From the NCBI RefSeq assembly GCF_011050365.1, contig NZ_DRFV01000002.1:124001-188000 (forward strand): a stretch of 64,000 nucleotides of DNA, read 5' to 3'. Source of the stretch: Pseudohongiella sp. (lineage in GTDB: Bacteria > Pseudomonadota > Gammaproteobacteria > Pseudomonadales > Pseudohongiellaceae). Positions 46,111 to 54,018 of the stretch are shown here, one piece after another. Both the position numbers and the translations under genes were made by a program. Under the pieces are notes generated by a model. The model searched no databases. It worked only from the letters and a program-made list of their open reading frames with translations, and had not been told where the DNA came from. Numbering within the stretch: the stretch's first letter is position 1; every line of letters begins with the position of its first letter.

Positions 46111-46737
46111 TTATTCAACCACCGTGGCGTCGATGCCAGCGCGCTTCAGGCGCAGCCATTGCAGCGCAATAATAGCCATGGCGTTGTTGATGCGGCCGGA
46201 CAAAAATGCCTGCCAGGCCTCGTCAAAGCTCAGCACCACCACGCGAATATCTTCATTCTCTTCGGCCATGCCGTGGATGCCACTGGCCTGCGCGGCATCA
46301 ACTTCGGCATACAGCAGGGAGATGCGCTCGGTGCTGCCACCGGGGCTGTTGAAATAGTTGCAGATAAATTGCGGTTCACCGATGTGCAGACCGGCCTCTT
46401 CATGGGCTTCGCGCAGTGCCATGGCCGGCGCTGATTCGCCGTCATCGATAATGCCGGCGACCAGTTCCAGTGCCCACGGGCTTTGATCCAGGGCATCCAG
46501 CAGGCCCACGCGGAATTGCTCCACCAGCACCAGTTTGTCGGCGCCCGGGTCGTACAACAGCACCCCGCCGGCCTGATCACGGCGAAACAGCTCACGATTG
46601 ATATCATTGCTCCAGCCGCCGGCAAACAGGCGGTGGCGCAGCACAATGCGGTCAATGGCAAAAAAGCCGTCAAATGCGGTATCACGGCTGACGATCGTCA
46701 CGTCCTGACGATCGTAGACCGGTCGGTAAGCGGACAT
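46111..46737 (-). CDS. nudF: ADP-ribose pyrophosphatase
   Basis: A 208-residue Nudix hydrolase. The Nudix box ends in REAHEEAGL, preceded by ELVAGIIDDGES and followed by NYFNSPGGSTERISLLYAEV, the NudF-type proline/serine extension. It splits ADP-ribose into AMP and ribose 5-phosphate. The upstream ADP-ribose-type N-terminal region (DVTIVSRDTAFDGFF, DRIVLRHRLFAGG) is complete. It heads the cluster with yqiB, cpdA and parE. Confidence 0.93.
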   Translation of the reverse strand: MSAYRPVYDRQDVTIVSRDTAFDGFFAIDRIVLRHRLFAGGWSNDINRELFRRDQAGGVLLYDPGADKLVLVEQFRVGLLDALDQSPWALELVAGIIDDGESAPAMALREAHEEAGLHIGEPQFICNYFNSPGGSTERISLLYAEVDAAQASGIHGMAEENEDIRVVVLSFDEAWQAFLSGRINNAMAIIALQWLRLKRAGIDATVVE

Positions 46738-46750
46738 CGGGGGTTCCTGT

Positions 46751-46806
46751 CACTGCTGCGGCAGTGATTGCTGGGTTATTTGTCTGACGTCACGATGTTG
46801 ACGTCA
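46751..46806. promoter_or_regulatory. Hairpin and paired TGACGTCA octamers upstream of nudF
   Basis: CACTGC-TGCG-GCAGTG forms a hairpin at 46751-46766 and the perfect palindrome TGACGTCA occurs at 46785-46792 and 46799-46806, 14 bp apart. They lie in the 114-bp gap before nudF and after chrR. They may bind a regulator; none can be named. Confidence 0.35.
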
Positions 46807-46851
46807 CCCGGCATTATGCCGCAGCAAGCGCTCAGGTGCTAGGTATCGCGC

Positions 46852-47550
46852 CTAGCTGTTCAGACTGGCCAGGCGATAATTGACAAATGGCTCCATCAGG
46901 CGGTACCAGATGGAACTGGGACGCACCGGCTGCTCCAGACTCACCAGACAGATGCAGTCAGTGTCCAGCGTCGCCGTGGGCTGGTGACGTTCACCGGCGT
47001 GGCGCACAACAAAGTCACCTTTGACGTATTTGCCATCGGCATCGGAGAAGCTGCCTTTGAGCAACACAGTGATCTCTTCACCACGGTGTTCGTGCTCGGG
47101 CATGCAGCCACCGGCCTTGATGTCGTAGATCGCGGTTTCGCGTGATTTTTCGTCCACCTTGATCGGGGCAATGCGCAGGGATTTGCCGAACTGCGCCCAT
47201 TTCAGGCTTTGCAGACCACCCTCCGCCAGCTTCTGTACCACCCGGGGCAGGCCCTGCGGATTGGCAGAACTGACGCGCGCGGCCACGGCCGGCGCTGGCG
47301 TCACCTGCATGCCCGTGTCGCCGGCATCGATGCGCTGCATCAGCTGGTCAAAGCCGGCCTCGTCTGTGGCTGCCACCTGCGGCTCCAGCTGCTTCATCAA
47401 CTGGGCACCCAGATCACTGAGCTGCTGCACATGGCTGCGGCATTTGGAGCAGAACTCCAGATGCGCCGCGACACAGATCGCCTCTGACAGGGGCAGGTTG
47501 CCGGCAGAAAAGTCGGTCAGAAATTTTGCGTCAGGATGAAAAGAAACCAT
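46852..47550 (-). CDS. chrR: ChrR-type zinc anti-sigma factor with cupin domain
   Basis: A 232-residue protein. The N-terminal zinc anti-sigma domain has His5, His30, Cys34 and Cys37 (AAHLEFCSKC), equivalent to the zinc ligands of Rhodobacter ChrR. The C-terminal cupin has PEHEHRGEEITVLLKGSF and HAGERHQPT as metal ligands. It should hold the adjacent ECF sigma factor inactive and release it on singlet oxygen or peroxide stress. It follows the sigma gene by 69 bp on the same strand. Confidence 0.92.
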   Translation of the reverse strand: MVSFHPDAKFLTDFSAGNLPLSEAICVAAHLEFCSKCRSHVQQLSDLGAQLMKQLEPQVAATDEAGFDQLMQRIDAGDTGMQVTPAPAVAARVSSANPQGLPRVVQKLAEGGLQSLKWAQFGKSLRIAPIKVDEKSRETAIYDIKAGGCMPEHEHRGEEITVLLKGSFSDADGKYVKGDFVVRHAGERHQPTATLDTDCICLVSLEQPVRPSSIWYRLMEPFVNYRLASLNS

Positions 47551-47619
47551 ATTAATACCTGAAAAAATTGGAACCCGTATCGGGCGAATCTTTCTATGTC
47601 GTGTAAAGTTCGTTAATGA

Positions 47620-48228
47620 CTAGCGGTCGATCAGTATCTGCATCTTGTTCAGCGCCAGCCGGATCCGTGACTTCACGGTGCCCAGCGGCAGGCCCAGTTC
47701 CTCGGCCACCTCGTTGTGCGACTTGCCTTCCATAAAGGCTTTGAACAACACCTGCACCTGCTCGTCTGGCAGGGTTGCCATGGCCTGCTTGATCACCTGC
47801 TCGGCGCGGCGCTGCTGCAGATCAACCAGTGGCTCGGGTGATTCCGGCTCATGCCAGATATCCTCGATGGCAATTTTGCGCTCATTGCGCTCATTGCGGC
47901 GGATAAAATCAATTCGCGTGTTCCGGGCGATGGTGAATATCCAGGTATTCACACTGGCTTTGCCGCTATTGAACGACGCCGCCTTGTTCCATACCTTGAT
48001 CAGCACTTCCTGGGTGATCTCTTCGGCTTCCGAACGGTTGGCGCCGGCCCCCATGCTTTTCAGCAGGAACGCCCGAATCATTGGCGTATAGTGCTGATAT
48101 AGCTCCTGAAACGCGGCACGGTCGCGGGTTTCCGCGACACGCCGAACGTTGTCTGCCCAAGGGTCCGGGGCTGAACTGCGGCCCGGGTGCACACTCGCTG
48201 CTGTTTCCATATCGTCTTTTTTATCCAC
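47620..48228 (-). CDS. rpoE: ECF RNA polymerase sigma factor, RpoE/ChrR (ECF11) type
   Basis: A 202-residue ECF sigma factor. Region 2 reads FQELYQHYTPMIRAFLL to VWNKAASFNSGKASVNTWIF and TIARNTRIDFIRR. Region 4 reads LPDEQVQVLFKAFMEGKSHN then LGLPLGTVKSRIRLAL. Pairing with ChrR identifies the group that governs the singlet-oxygen response. A TGATCC-N16-CGTA promoter of its own group lies upstream on the same strand, implying autoregulation, with a matching promoter firing the other way into the fatty-acid operon. Confidence 0.92.
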   Translation of the reverse strand: MDKKDDMETAASVHPGRSSAPDPWADNVRRVAETRDRAAFQELYQHYTPMIRAFLLKSMGAGANRSEAEEITQEVLIKVWNKAASFNSGKASVNTWIFTIARNTRIDFIRRNERNERKIAIEDIWHEPESPEPLVDLQQRRAEQVIKQAMATLPDEQVQVLFKAFMEGKSHNEVAEELGLPLGTVKSRIRLALNKMQILIDR

Positions 48229-48283
48229 TTATAATCCGGTCTACCTGGCTGATTTACCGTGATATTTGTGCGTATTTGTAGCT

Positions 48284-48320
48284 TTTACGCGGCGGTCGCA
48301 GACACGGATCACAAGGATCA
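48284..48320 (-). promoter_or_regulatory. ECF-type promoter toward rpoE-chrR
   Basis: On the minus strand TGATCC (48311-48306), 16 bases, then CGTAAA (48289-48284); a second TGATCC lies just upstream at 48320-48315. The elements and spacing match the promoter on the opposite strand at 48348-48375 and the known RpoE/ChrR-type consensus of TGATC and CGTA-like boxes. Confidence 0.65.
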
Positions 48321-48347
48321 CCGAAATTGGCAGCGGGTGCGTACTGA

Positions 48348-48375
48348 TGATCCAGCGATATAGCCCACTCGTATC
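48348..48375 (+). promoter_or_regulatory. ECF-type promoter toward the cfa operon
   Basis: TGATCC (48348-48353), a 16-base spacer, then CGTATC (48370-48375), 115 bp before the NTF2-like gene. Same elements and same spacer as the divergent promoter at 48284-48311. Confidence 0.65.
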
Positions 48376-48490
48376 TACCTGCACAAGCATACGCGCGTTC
48401 AGCGCCGGTCGGCAATCCCGTCGGCTTCGCGAGCGATCGCACCTGTCGATCACCTTTTACAGTAGGCCGGCCAACAAGAGAGACTCAGCC

Positions 48491-48949
48491 ATGGCGAGCG
48501 AAATGAATTCAGTGAGCGAGAACCTGCGGGCCGCGCTGATTAACGACTTCAAGGATTTCTACCGCAGCCCGGATATTGCCGGACTCGAAGGTATCGACCG
48601 CATCTACACCCAGGACGTTGAATTCCGCGATCCGGTGCATGCCATTAACGGTCGCCTGGCGCTGAAAAACTACCTGCGCAGCATGTATGATGGCGCCCGC
48701 GACATGAGCTTCAACTACCTGGATGAACAGGTGTCGGAGCACACGGCCACCATCACCTGGGTGATGCGATTCAGTCACGGCAGCCTCAACCGTGGCAAAC
48801 CGGTTGACGTTAAAGGTGTGACCCTGATTCACTTTACCGACCGGGTCTACTACCACGAAGACTTCTATGACCTGGGTGCCATGGTTTACCGGCATGTTCC
48901 CGTGCTGGGCTCGCTGATCCGGTTTATCAACAGGCGCCTGGCGGCCTGA
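48491..48949 (+). CDS. NTF2-like (SnoaL-type) protein
   Basis: A 152-residue protein with the cone-shaped NTF2-like fold pattern: DFKDFYRSPDIAGLEGIDRI, VEFRDPVHAINGRLAL near residue 50, and the late strands TATITWVMRFSHG and VKGVTLIHFTDRVYYHEDFY. It is the first gene of the operon under the ECF promoter and is typical of RpoE/ChrR regulons; its role may be to bind a lipid intermediate (inference). The start is ATG 48491 with GAGAG upstream; ATG 48503 is possible. Confidence 0.85.
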   Translation: MASEMNSVSENLRAALINDFKDFYRSPDIAGLEGIDRIYTQDVEFRDPVHAINGRLALKNYLRSMYDGARDMSFNYLDEQVSEHTATITWVMRFSHGSLNRGKPVDVKGVTLIHFTDRVYYHEDFYDLGAMVYRHVPVLGSLIRFINRRLAA

Positions 48950-49002
48950 CCTGGAGGCAGCCAGCAAATAACCGTTAATAACAGCAGAAAGGGAGAACCC
49001 GC

Positions 49003-49788
49003 ATGCAAATATGGATTACCGGCGCAGGTTCGGGTATTGGCAAGGCGCTGGCACTGCGCTACGCAGCAGGCGGCCATACCGTTGTGGTCAGCGGCAGAAC
49101 GCTGGACAAACTGAATGCCGTGCGCGACGAGGCTGAGCCTCTGGCCGGGCGCATCATCCCCATGACCTATGATGTCAGCGACGACGATGTCACCAAGACC
49201 AGCAGCGATCTGCTGGCCGGCCTGACACCGCACCTGGATCTGGTGATCATGAATGCCGGCGCCTGTGAGTACATCAAGGGCCAGACCCTGGAGCCTGCCA
49301 TGTTCCGGCGGGTCATGGACGCCAATTTTTTTGGCATGATCAACACCACCAATGTGGCGATGCCACTGCTGCGCAAGGCGCCTCACCGACCGGTGCTGGC
49401 CGGCGTGTGCAGCCTGGCCGGCTTTATCGGCTTTCCGCGCGCCGAGGCCTATGCGGCCTCCAAGGCCGCCAGCCGTTACCTGATGCATTCACTGCGCATC
49501 GACTTCAGTGACGTTGTTGACGTATGCGCCATCAACCCGGGCTTTGTCGAAACGCCGATGACCGAGCGCAATGACTTCCCCATGCCTTTTCTGATGACGG
49601 CTGACGACGCGGCAGCACGCATCCAGCACGGCCTGAAGCATCGTCCGCGTGAACTCAACTTCCCGCGCCGGCTGACCTTCATGTTGCGACTGGCACAGCT
49701 TTCCGGTGGCCTGTGGTACGCGCTGATGTCACGCCAGCGACAAAAAGAGCGCCGCGAGCGGGAAAAAAGCCGGAAAAAGCCAGCATGA
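49003..49788 (+). CDS. SDR-family NAD(P)-dependent oxidoreductase
   Basis: A 261-residue classical short-chain dehydrogenase. The cofactor loop TGAGSGIGKALA is at residues 5-16, MNAGACEY near 85, and the catalytic YxxxK is Tyr150/Lys154 (YAASKAA). It ends in a basic tail (RQRQKERREREKSRKKP). It probably reduces or oxidises a lipid-linked substrate in this operon. Its TGA stop overlaps the ATG of the next gene (ATGA). Confidence 0.92.
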   Translation: MQIWITGAGSGIGKALALRYAAGGHTVVVSGRTLDKLNAVRDEAEPLAGRIIPMTYDVSDDDVTKTSSDLLAGLTPHLDLVIMNAGACEYIKGQTLEPAMFRRVMDANFFGMINTTNVAMPLLRKAPHRPVLAGVCSLAGFIGFPRAEAYAASKAASRYLMHSLRIDFSDVVDVCAINPGFVETPMTERNDFPMPFLMTADDAAARIQHGLKHRPRELNFPRRLTFMLRLAQLSGGLWYALMSRQRQKERREREKSRKKPA

Positions 49789-50567
49789 GCAAACGCTTTC
49801 CTGCCGAGCACAGCGCGATTTACACCGGCACCGTGCGCCACCGGCGCCTGGGCAAGGTACTGCATCATTTTCGTTACCAGGTCTTCATGATGTACCTGGA
49901 CCTGGACGAGTTGCCTGCGGTGCTGTCGCGCAGCCGGCTATGGTCGGCAACCGGACCGGCGCTGGCCTGGTTCCGGCGCCGCGACTATCTGGACCCGGAC
50001 GTTGAGTACCTGGACCAGGCCGTGCGTCAGCGCGTGTATGAGGCCAGCGGCGAGCAGGTGACGGGCCCGATTCGGGTGCTGACCAATCTGCGCTACTTCG
50101 GTTTCCTGATGAACCCCATCACCTGTTATTACGTGTTTGATACCCAGCAGACGCTGCGTTTCATTGTTGCCGAGGTCACCAATACCCCGTGGGGGGAGAG
50201 TATCCCTTACGTCATCCCCTGCGACCCTGACAGCGATGTATGTCAGCACCAGTTTGATAAACAGCTGCATGTGTCGCCGTTTATGCCCATGGACATGCAG
50301 TACCGCTGGCACAGCACCACACCGGGCGACACACTGAACCTGAATCTGCAGAACTGGCAATTTGGCAGGCAGGCGTTTAATGCCAGCCTGTCACTGCGAC
50401 GACAGGAGGCCACCGCCGGCAATCTGAACCGTATTCTGCTGACGTATCCGCTGATGACAGCCAAAGTGGGACTCGGCATTTACTGGCAGGCACTGCGCCT
50501 GTGGCTGAAGCGGGTGCCGATTCACGCACACAAACGTACAAACGCAAGACTGCAAAGACAGGAATGA
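49785..50567 (+). CDS. DUF1365 family protein
   Basis: A 260-residue protein starting MSKRFPAEHSAIYTGTVRHR, with the DUF1365 blocks HHFRYQVFMMYLDLDEL, VLTNLRYFGFLMNPITCYYV and EVTNTPWGE. The family is nearly always beside a Cfa-like methyltransferase and SDR or FAD-oxidase genes. The reaction is unknown, although a role in modified (cyclopropane or furan) fatty acid formation is likely from context. Start overlaps the SDR stop by four bases. Confidence 0.9.
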   Translation: MSKRFPAEHSAIYTGTVRHRRLGKVLHHFRYQVFMMYLDLDELPAVLSRSRLWSATGPALAWFRRRDYLDPDVEYLDQAVRQRVYEASGEQVTGPIRVLTNLRYFGFLMNPITCYYVFDTQQTLRFIVAEVTNTPWGESIPYVIPCDPDSDVCQHQFDKQLHVSPFMPMDMQYRWHSTTPGDTLNLNLQNWQFGRQAFNASLSLRRQEATAGNLNRILLTYPLMTAKVGLGIYWQALRLWLKRVPIHAHKRTNARLQRQE

Positions 50568-50587
50568 GACAGGAGAATCACAGCACC

Positions 50588-51958
50588 ATGAAATCACCAG
50601 GCAACCGCCAGACCGGGTCGGTACAAACGGGCGCGCTGGGTCAGAACTTTGACCTGGGTACGGCGCCCGATGCAAAACAGAAAACCGCCAATGATGTCAT
50701 GGCGATGGCCGGCAGCCAGCAGAAACTGGCACGCGGCCTGCTGTTCCGCCAACTGCATAAAATCACCAAAGGCCGTATTGTCATCGACGAGGGGCACGAG
50801 GTGCATCACTTCGGCGAAACCGGCGAGGACGTGTTGACCGCACACCTGTCGGTCACCGACCCGGCGTTTTATCAGGCCGTGGTGTTTAACGGCAGTATCG
50901 GTGGCGGTGAATCGTATATGAAGGAACACTGGCACACACCGGATCTGCTGCCGCTGGTGCGCATCATGGTGCTCAACATGTCGGTGCTGAAAGGCCTGGA
51001 CAAAGGCAAGTCGCGCATCGCCCGCATCATGAACGCCCTGCTGCACCGGCGCAACCGCAACTCCGTGGCGGGTTCACGCAAAAACATCTCCGCGCACTAT
51101 GACCTGAGCAATGATTTTTTTGCCACCTTTCTTGATCCCAGCATGATGTATTCATCGGCCATTTTCCGCGATGACACGCAGACGCTGCATGAGGCCTCGC
51201 TGAACAAACTCAGCCATATCTGCGAGCGCCTGCAACTGACACCGGATGACCACCTGCTGGAAATCGGCACCGGTTGGGGCTCGATGGCGATTCACGCGGC
51301 CAAACACTACGGTTGCCGGGTGACCACCACCACGATCTCACGCGAGCAGTACAATCATGCCCGCCAACGCGTCATTGACGAAGGCCTGGAAGACCGCGTT
51401 GAACTGCTGCTTAATGATTACCGCGATCTCGAAGGCCAGTATGACAAACTGGTATCCATTGAAATGATCGAGGCGGTGGGTCATGAATACTTTGCCACGT
51501 ATTTCGCCAAGTGTTCCTCCCTGCTCAAGCCATCAGGTCTGATGCTGATACAGGCGATCACCATATCTGACCAGCGGTATGAAGACGCCAAACGCACCGT
51601 GGACTTTATTCAGCGTTATATTTTCCCCGGTGGCTGTCTGCCCAGCAACAGCGCCATTGCGCGCCACGTCGCGCGCGATACCGACCTGCAGATTGTCGGC
51701 CTGGAAGATATCACCCGTGACTATGCCATGACCCTGCAACGCTGGCGCAAGGCATTTCTGGAACGCACCCGTGATATTGAGGCACAGGGGTTTGCGACCG
51801 ACTTCATTCGCATGTGGGATTATTACCTGGCGTACTGCCAGGGTGGTTTCATGGAGCGGGTCATTCATACCGCACAGATTGTCATGGCCAAGCCGGATTA
51901 TCGCATGGCACCCCTGCATGCGCGTATTCAGACGCCGCCTGGCAGCGCGGGACAGTAG
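50588..51958 (+). CDS. Cyclopropane-fatty-acyl-phospholipid synthase family methyltransferase
   Basis: About 456 residues. The SAM-binding motif is LEIGTGWGSMAIHAAKHYG, preceded by KNISAHYDLSNDFFATFLD and SAIFRDDTQTLHEAS, the Cfa signatures, and followed by VSIEMIEAVGHEY. It transfers a methylene or methyl group to unsaturated chains of membrane phospholipid. In Rhodobacter, RpoE-controlled Cfa-like enzymes take part in furan fatty acid formation. ATG 50588 has AGGAG 12 bases upstream; ATG 50564, overlapping the previous stop, is an alternative. Confidence 0.92.
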   Translation: MKSPGNRQTGSVQTGALGQNFDLGTAPDAKQKTANDVMAMAGSQQKLARGLLFRQLHKITKGRIVIDEGHEVHHFGETGEDVLTAHLSVTDPAFYQAVVFNGSIGGGESYMKEHWHTPDLLPLVRIMVLNMSVLKGLDKGKSRIARIMNALLHRRNRNSVAGSRKNISAHYDLSNDFFATFLDPSMMYSSAIFRDDTQTLHEASLNKLSHICERLQLTPDDHLLEIGTGWGSMAIHAAKHYGCRVTTTTISREQYNHARQRVIDEGLEDRVELLLNDYRDLEGQYDKLVSIEMIEAVGHEYFATYFAKCSSLLKPSGLMLIQAITISDQRYEDAKRTVDFIQRYIFPGGCLPSNSAIARHVARDTDLQIVGLEDITRDYAMTLQRWRKAFLERTRDIEAQGFATDFIRMWDYYLAYCQGGFMERVIHTAQIVMAKPDYRMAPLHARIQTPPGSAGQ

Positions 51959-51967
51959 GTGACAGCA

Positions 51968-52516
51968 ATGACCGGGCGTCCCATCCAGCTCGCAGGCAAG
52001 CTGCGCCTGACAGAGCGCCAGCATATTGTGTTTAATGCTGTGGTGTTTCAGCTGTCGTGGCTGGCCTGTGTGCTGGGCGGTTCCGTTGTTGCCGCGGCGG
52101 TGACGGCGGCAGTCGTCGCGATGCACCTCAAGGTGGTGGCAGACAAACGACAGGAATTCATTTTCCTGCTGCAATGCGCGGCAGTCGGTTTTGTGTGTGA
52201 TCTGGCGCTTATTCAGATGGGCGTGCTCAATACCGGCAACCCTCTGCCGCCGCTGTGGCTGACCTGCCTGTGGGTACTGTTCGGCACCACCGTGGGTTAT
52301 CCGCTGCGCTTTTTTCATGGCCGGCTGGCCTTGTGTGTCGCGGGTGGTTTTGTGTTTGCGCCCACCTCCTATTTTGGTGGCGCGCGGCTGGCTGACGTCA
52401 CTCTGGTTGAGCCGGTCTGGGTGGCACTGCTGAGCGTCGGCCTGGTGTGGGCAGTGGTATTTCCCACACTGATCTACCTGTACAGCGTTAACAAACAGAA
52501 GACCGCAAAAACGTAA
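51968..52516 (+). CDS. DUF2878 family membrane protein
   Basis: About 182 residues with five to six membrane segments (FNAVVFQLSWLACVLGG, LLQCAAVGFVCDLALIQMG, WLTCLWVLFGTTVGYPL). DUF2878 proteins accompany cfa/DUF1365 operons; function unknown. ATG 51968 is supported by AGGTGA; a GTG at 51959 directly after the cfa stop is also in frame. Confidence 0.85.
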   Translation: MTGRPIQLAGKLRLTERQHIVFNAVVFQLSWLACVLGGSVVAAAVTAAVVAMHLKVVADKRQEFIFLLQCAAVGFVCDLALIQMGVLNTGNPLPPLWLTCLWVLFGTTVGYPLRFFHGRLALCVAGGFVFAPTSYFGGARLADVTLVEPVWVALLSVGLVWAVVFPTLIYLYSVNKQKTAKT

Positions 52517-52566
52517 CACCAGCAACAAAGTAAAACCGGCGCACCGGCGCTACATCGGAGAAATTT

Positions 52567-53316
52567 ATGCGAACATCGTTGCTCGCTCTGACATTGATTG
52601 GCACCCTGGGCATGACCGGCAGCGCAGCTGCTGCGGAGACCGGGCAACCCCAGCCCTGGGCCATCGGCACCGCCTGGTCAACCGATCAGTCGCAGGTGCT
52701 TTACCGGGAGATCCATTTTGCCGAAGACCCGACGCACGAACTCACCACGCGCGTGGAGTATCGCCGCGACAATGATCAGGTCTTTGCGGAGAAGGACGTC
52801 GACTATTCAGTGTCCACGACCGCGCCGGCGATTTCGCAGATTGATCACCGCAATCAGGCGCGTATCATCACCCGCCACCCGAATCCCGAGCCCGGCCCGG
52901 TGGTAGAGCTGGAGGTGCGCCCGCATGACAGCGACGAAATACAGACCGAAGAATTTGACTATGAAGAGGGCATGATCATTGATGCCGGCTTCGATCCCTT
53001 TGTGCGCGAGAACTGGGACCGCCTGGCCAACGGACGCCGTGTCACCACTGACTTTCTGGTGCCGGCCCGGATGGATACCGTGTCTATCAGCATCAGCAAG
53101 ACAGACAACGATGAGTGCAACTTCCCCGCGCAGGATATGCACTGTTTTGTCATCAAACCTGCCGGCCTGCTGCGCATGGTGAGCTGGTTTGTGGATCCGA
53201 TTTATATCGGCTATGACACGGAATCACGCCGCTTGCTGATGTTCGAGGGGGTCAGTAATCTGCGCGACGACGCCGGCGAACCTCGCAACGCGCTGATACA
53301 CTTCGAATATATGTGA
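52567..53316 (+). CDS. Hypothetical secreted protein of the cfa operon
   Basis: A 249-residue protein with a signal peptide (LIGTLGMTGSAAA-AE), then a beta-rich periplasmic part. There is a DNDECNFPAQDMHCFVIKP stretch with two cysteines and an end pattern RRLLMFEGVSNLRDDAGEPR. I do not recognise the family, but the position as last gene of the ECF-controlled operon suggests an envelope role. GGAG lies before the ATG. Confidence 0.75.
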   Translation: MRTSLLALTLIGTLGMTGSAAAAETGQPQPWAIGTAWSTDQSQVLYREIHFAEDPTHELTTRVEYRRDNDQVFAEKDVDYSVSTTAPAISQIDHRNQARIITRHPNPEPGPVVELEVRPHDSDEIQTEEFDYEEGMIIDAGFDPFVRENWDRLANGRRVTTDFLVPARMDTVSISISKTDNDECNFPAQDMHCFVIKPAGLLRMVSWFVDPIYIGYDTESRRLLMFEGVSNLRDDAGEPRNALIHFEYM

Positions 53317-53352
53317 ACTTCTCGCCACAGAGCGAGCGTCCGGCTTTTATGG

Positions 53353-53377
53353 TATAATCCTCCGCCCTGAGCGGAGG
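53353..53377 (+). promoter_or_regulatory. TATAAT box and hairpin covering the ribosome site of the DUF2889 gene
   Basis: TATAAT at 53353-53358 is followed by CCTCCGC (53359-53365), CCTGA, GCGGAGG (53371-53377). The second arm contains the GGAGG ribosome site of the gene starting at 53386. If transcription starts upstream of the first arm, the hairpin would mask the ribosome site; if the TATAAT box is the real -10, the first arm is outside the message. Confidence 0.4.
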
Positions 53378-53385
53378 AAAGATTA

Positions 53386-54018
53386 ATGCCATTGACCCAA
53401 GCAGTACAGCGCGAGCATATTCATACGCGCCAGATCAACTTCACCGGCTACGAGCGCGAGGACGGCTGGTTTGATATCGAGGCACACCTGACCGATACCA
53501 AAACCTATGCCTTCAGCAATAACTGGCGTGGCACCATTGAGCCGGGCGAAGCACTGCATGAAATGCTGCTGCGGGTCACCATCAACGACAAATTCCAGAT
53601 TCAGGACATTGAGGCCGCTACCGACAACAGTCCGTTTTCCATCTGCCCCGATATCACGCCCGTATACAAGCAGCTGATCGGCGTCACCATGGGGCCGGGC
53701 TGGCGCAAGGTCATTCGTGAACGTGTCGGCGGCATGCAGGGCTGTACGCACCTGACCGAGCTGCTGTACCCGATGGCAACCGTGGCCATTCAGACTATCA
53801 AACCGCTGCAGAATCATCGCCGCAAACTGGCGGACTCAGACAGCAAAGCCAATGCGGGCCGACCGTTTGTGCTCAACACCTGTCATGCCTGGGCGGAAAC
53901 GTCGCCGGTGGTCAAAGAGAACGCACCGGACTACTACGTGCCACCGAAAACGGAGGATCGCATCCGCGTAAAATCGCTCAACGATGTGGATCAGGCAGCA
54001 AAGGAATCAACAGAGTAA
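53386..54018 (+). CDS. DUF2889 family protein
   Basis: A 210-residue soluble protein with the DUF2889 pattern: RQINFTGYEREDGWFDIEAH near the start, ALHEMLLRVTINDKFQI, and GPGWRKVIRERVGGMQGCTH with LTELLYPMATVA. Function unknown; relatives are seen near aromatic-degradation and cofactor genes. The 3' end overlaps the convergent histidine kinase gene by 41 bp. Confidence 0.88.
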   Translation: MPLTQAVQREHIHTRQINFTGYEREDGWFDIEAHLTDTKTYAFSNNWRGTIEPGEALHEMLLRVTINDKFQIQDIEAATDNSPFSICPDITPVYKQLIGVTMGPGWRKVIRERVGGMQGCTHLTELLYPMATVAIQTIKPLQNHRRKLADSDSKANAGRPFVLNTCHAWAETSPVVKENAPDYYVPPKTEDRIRVKSLNDVDQAAKESTE

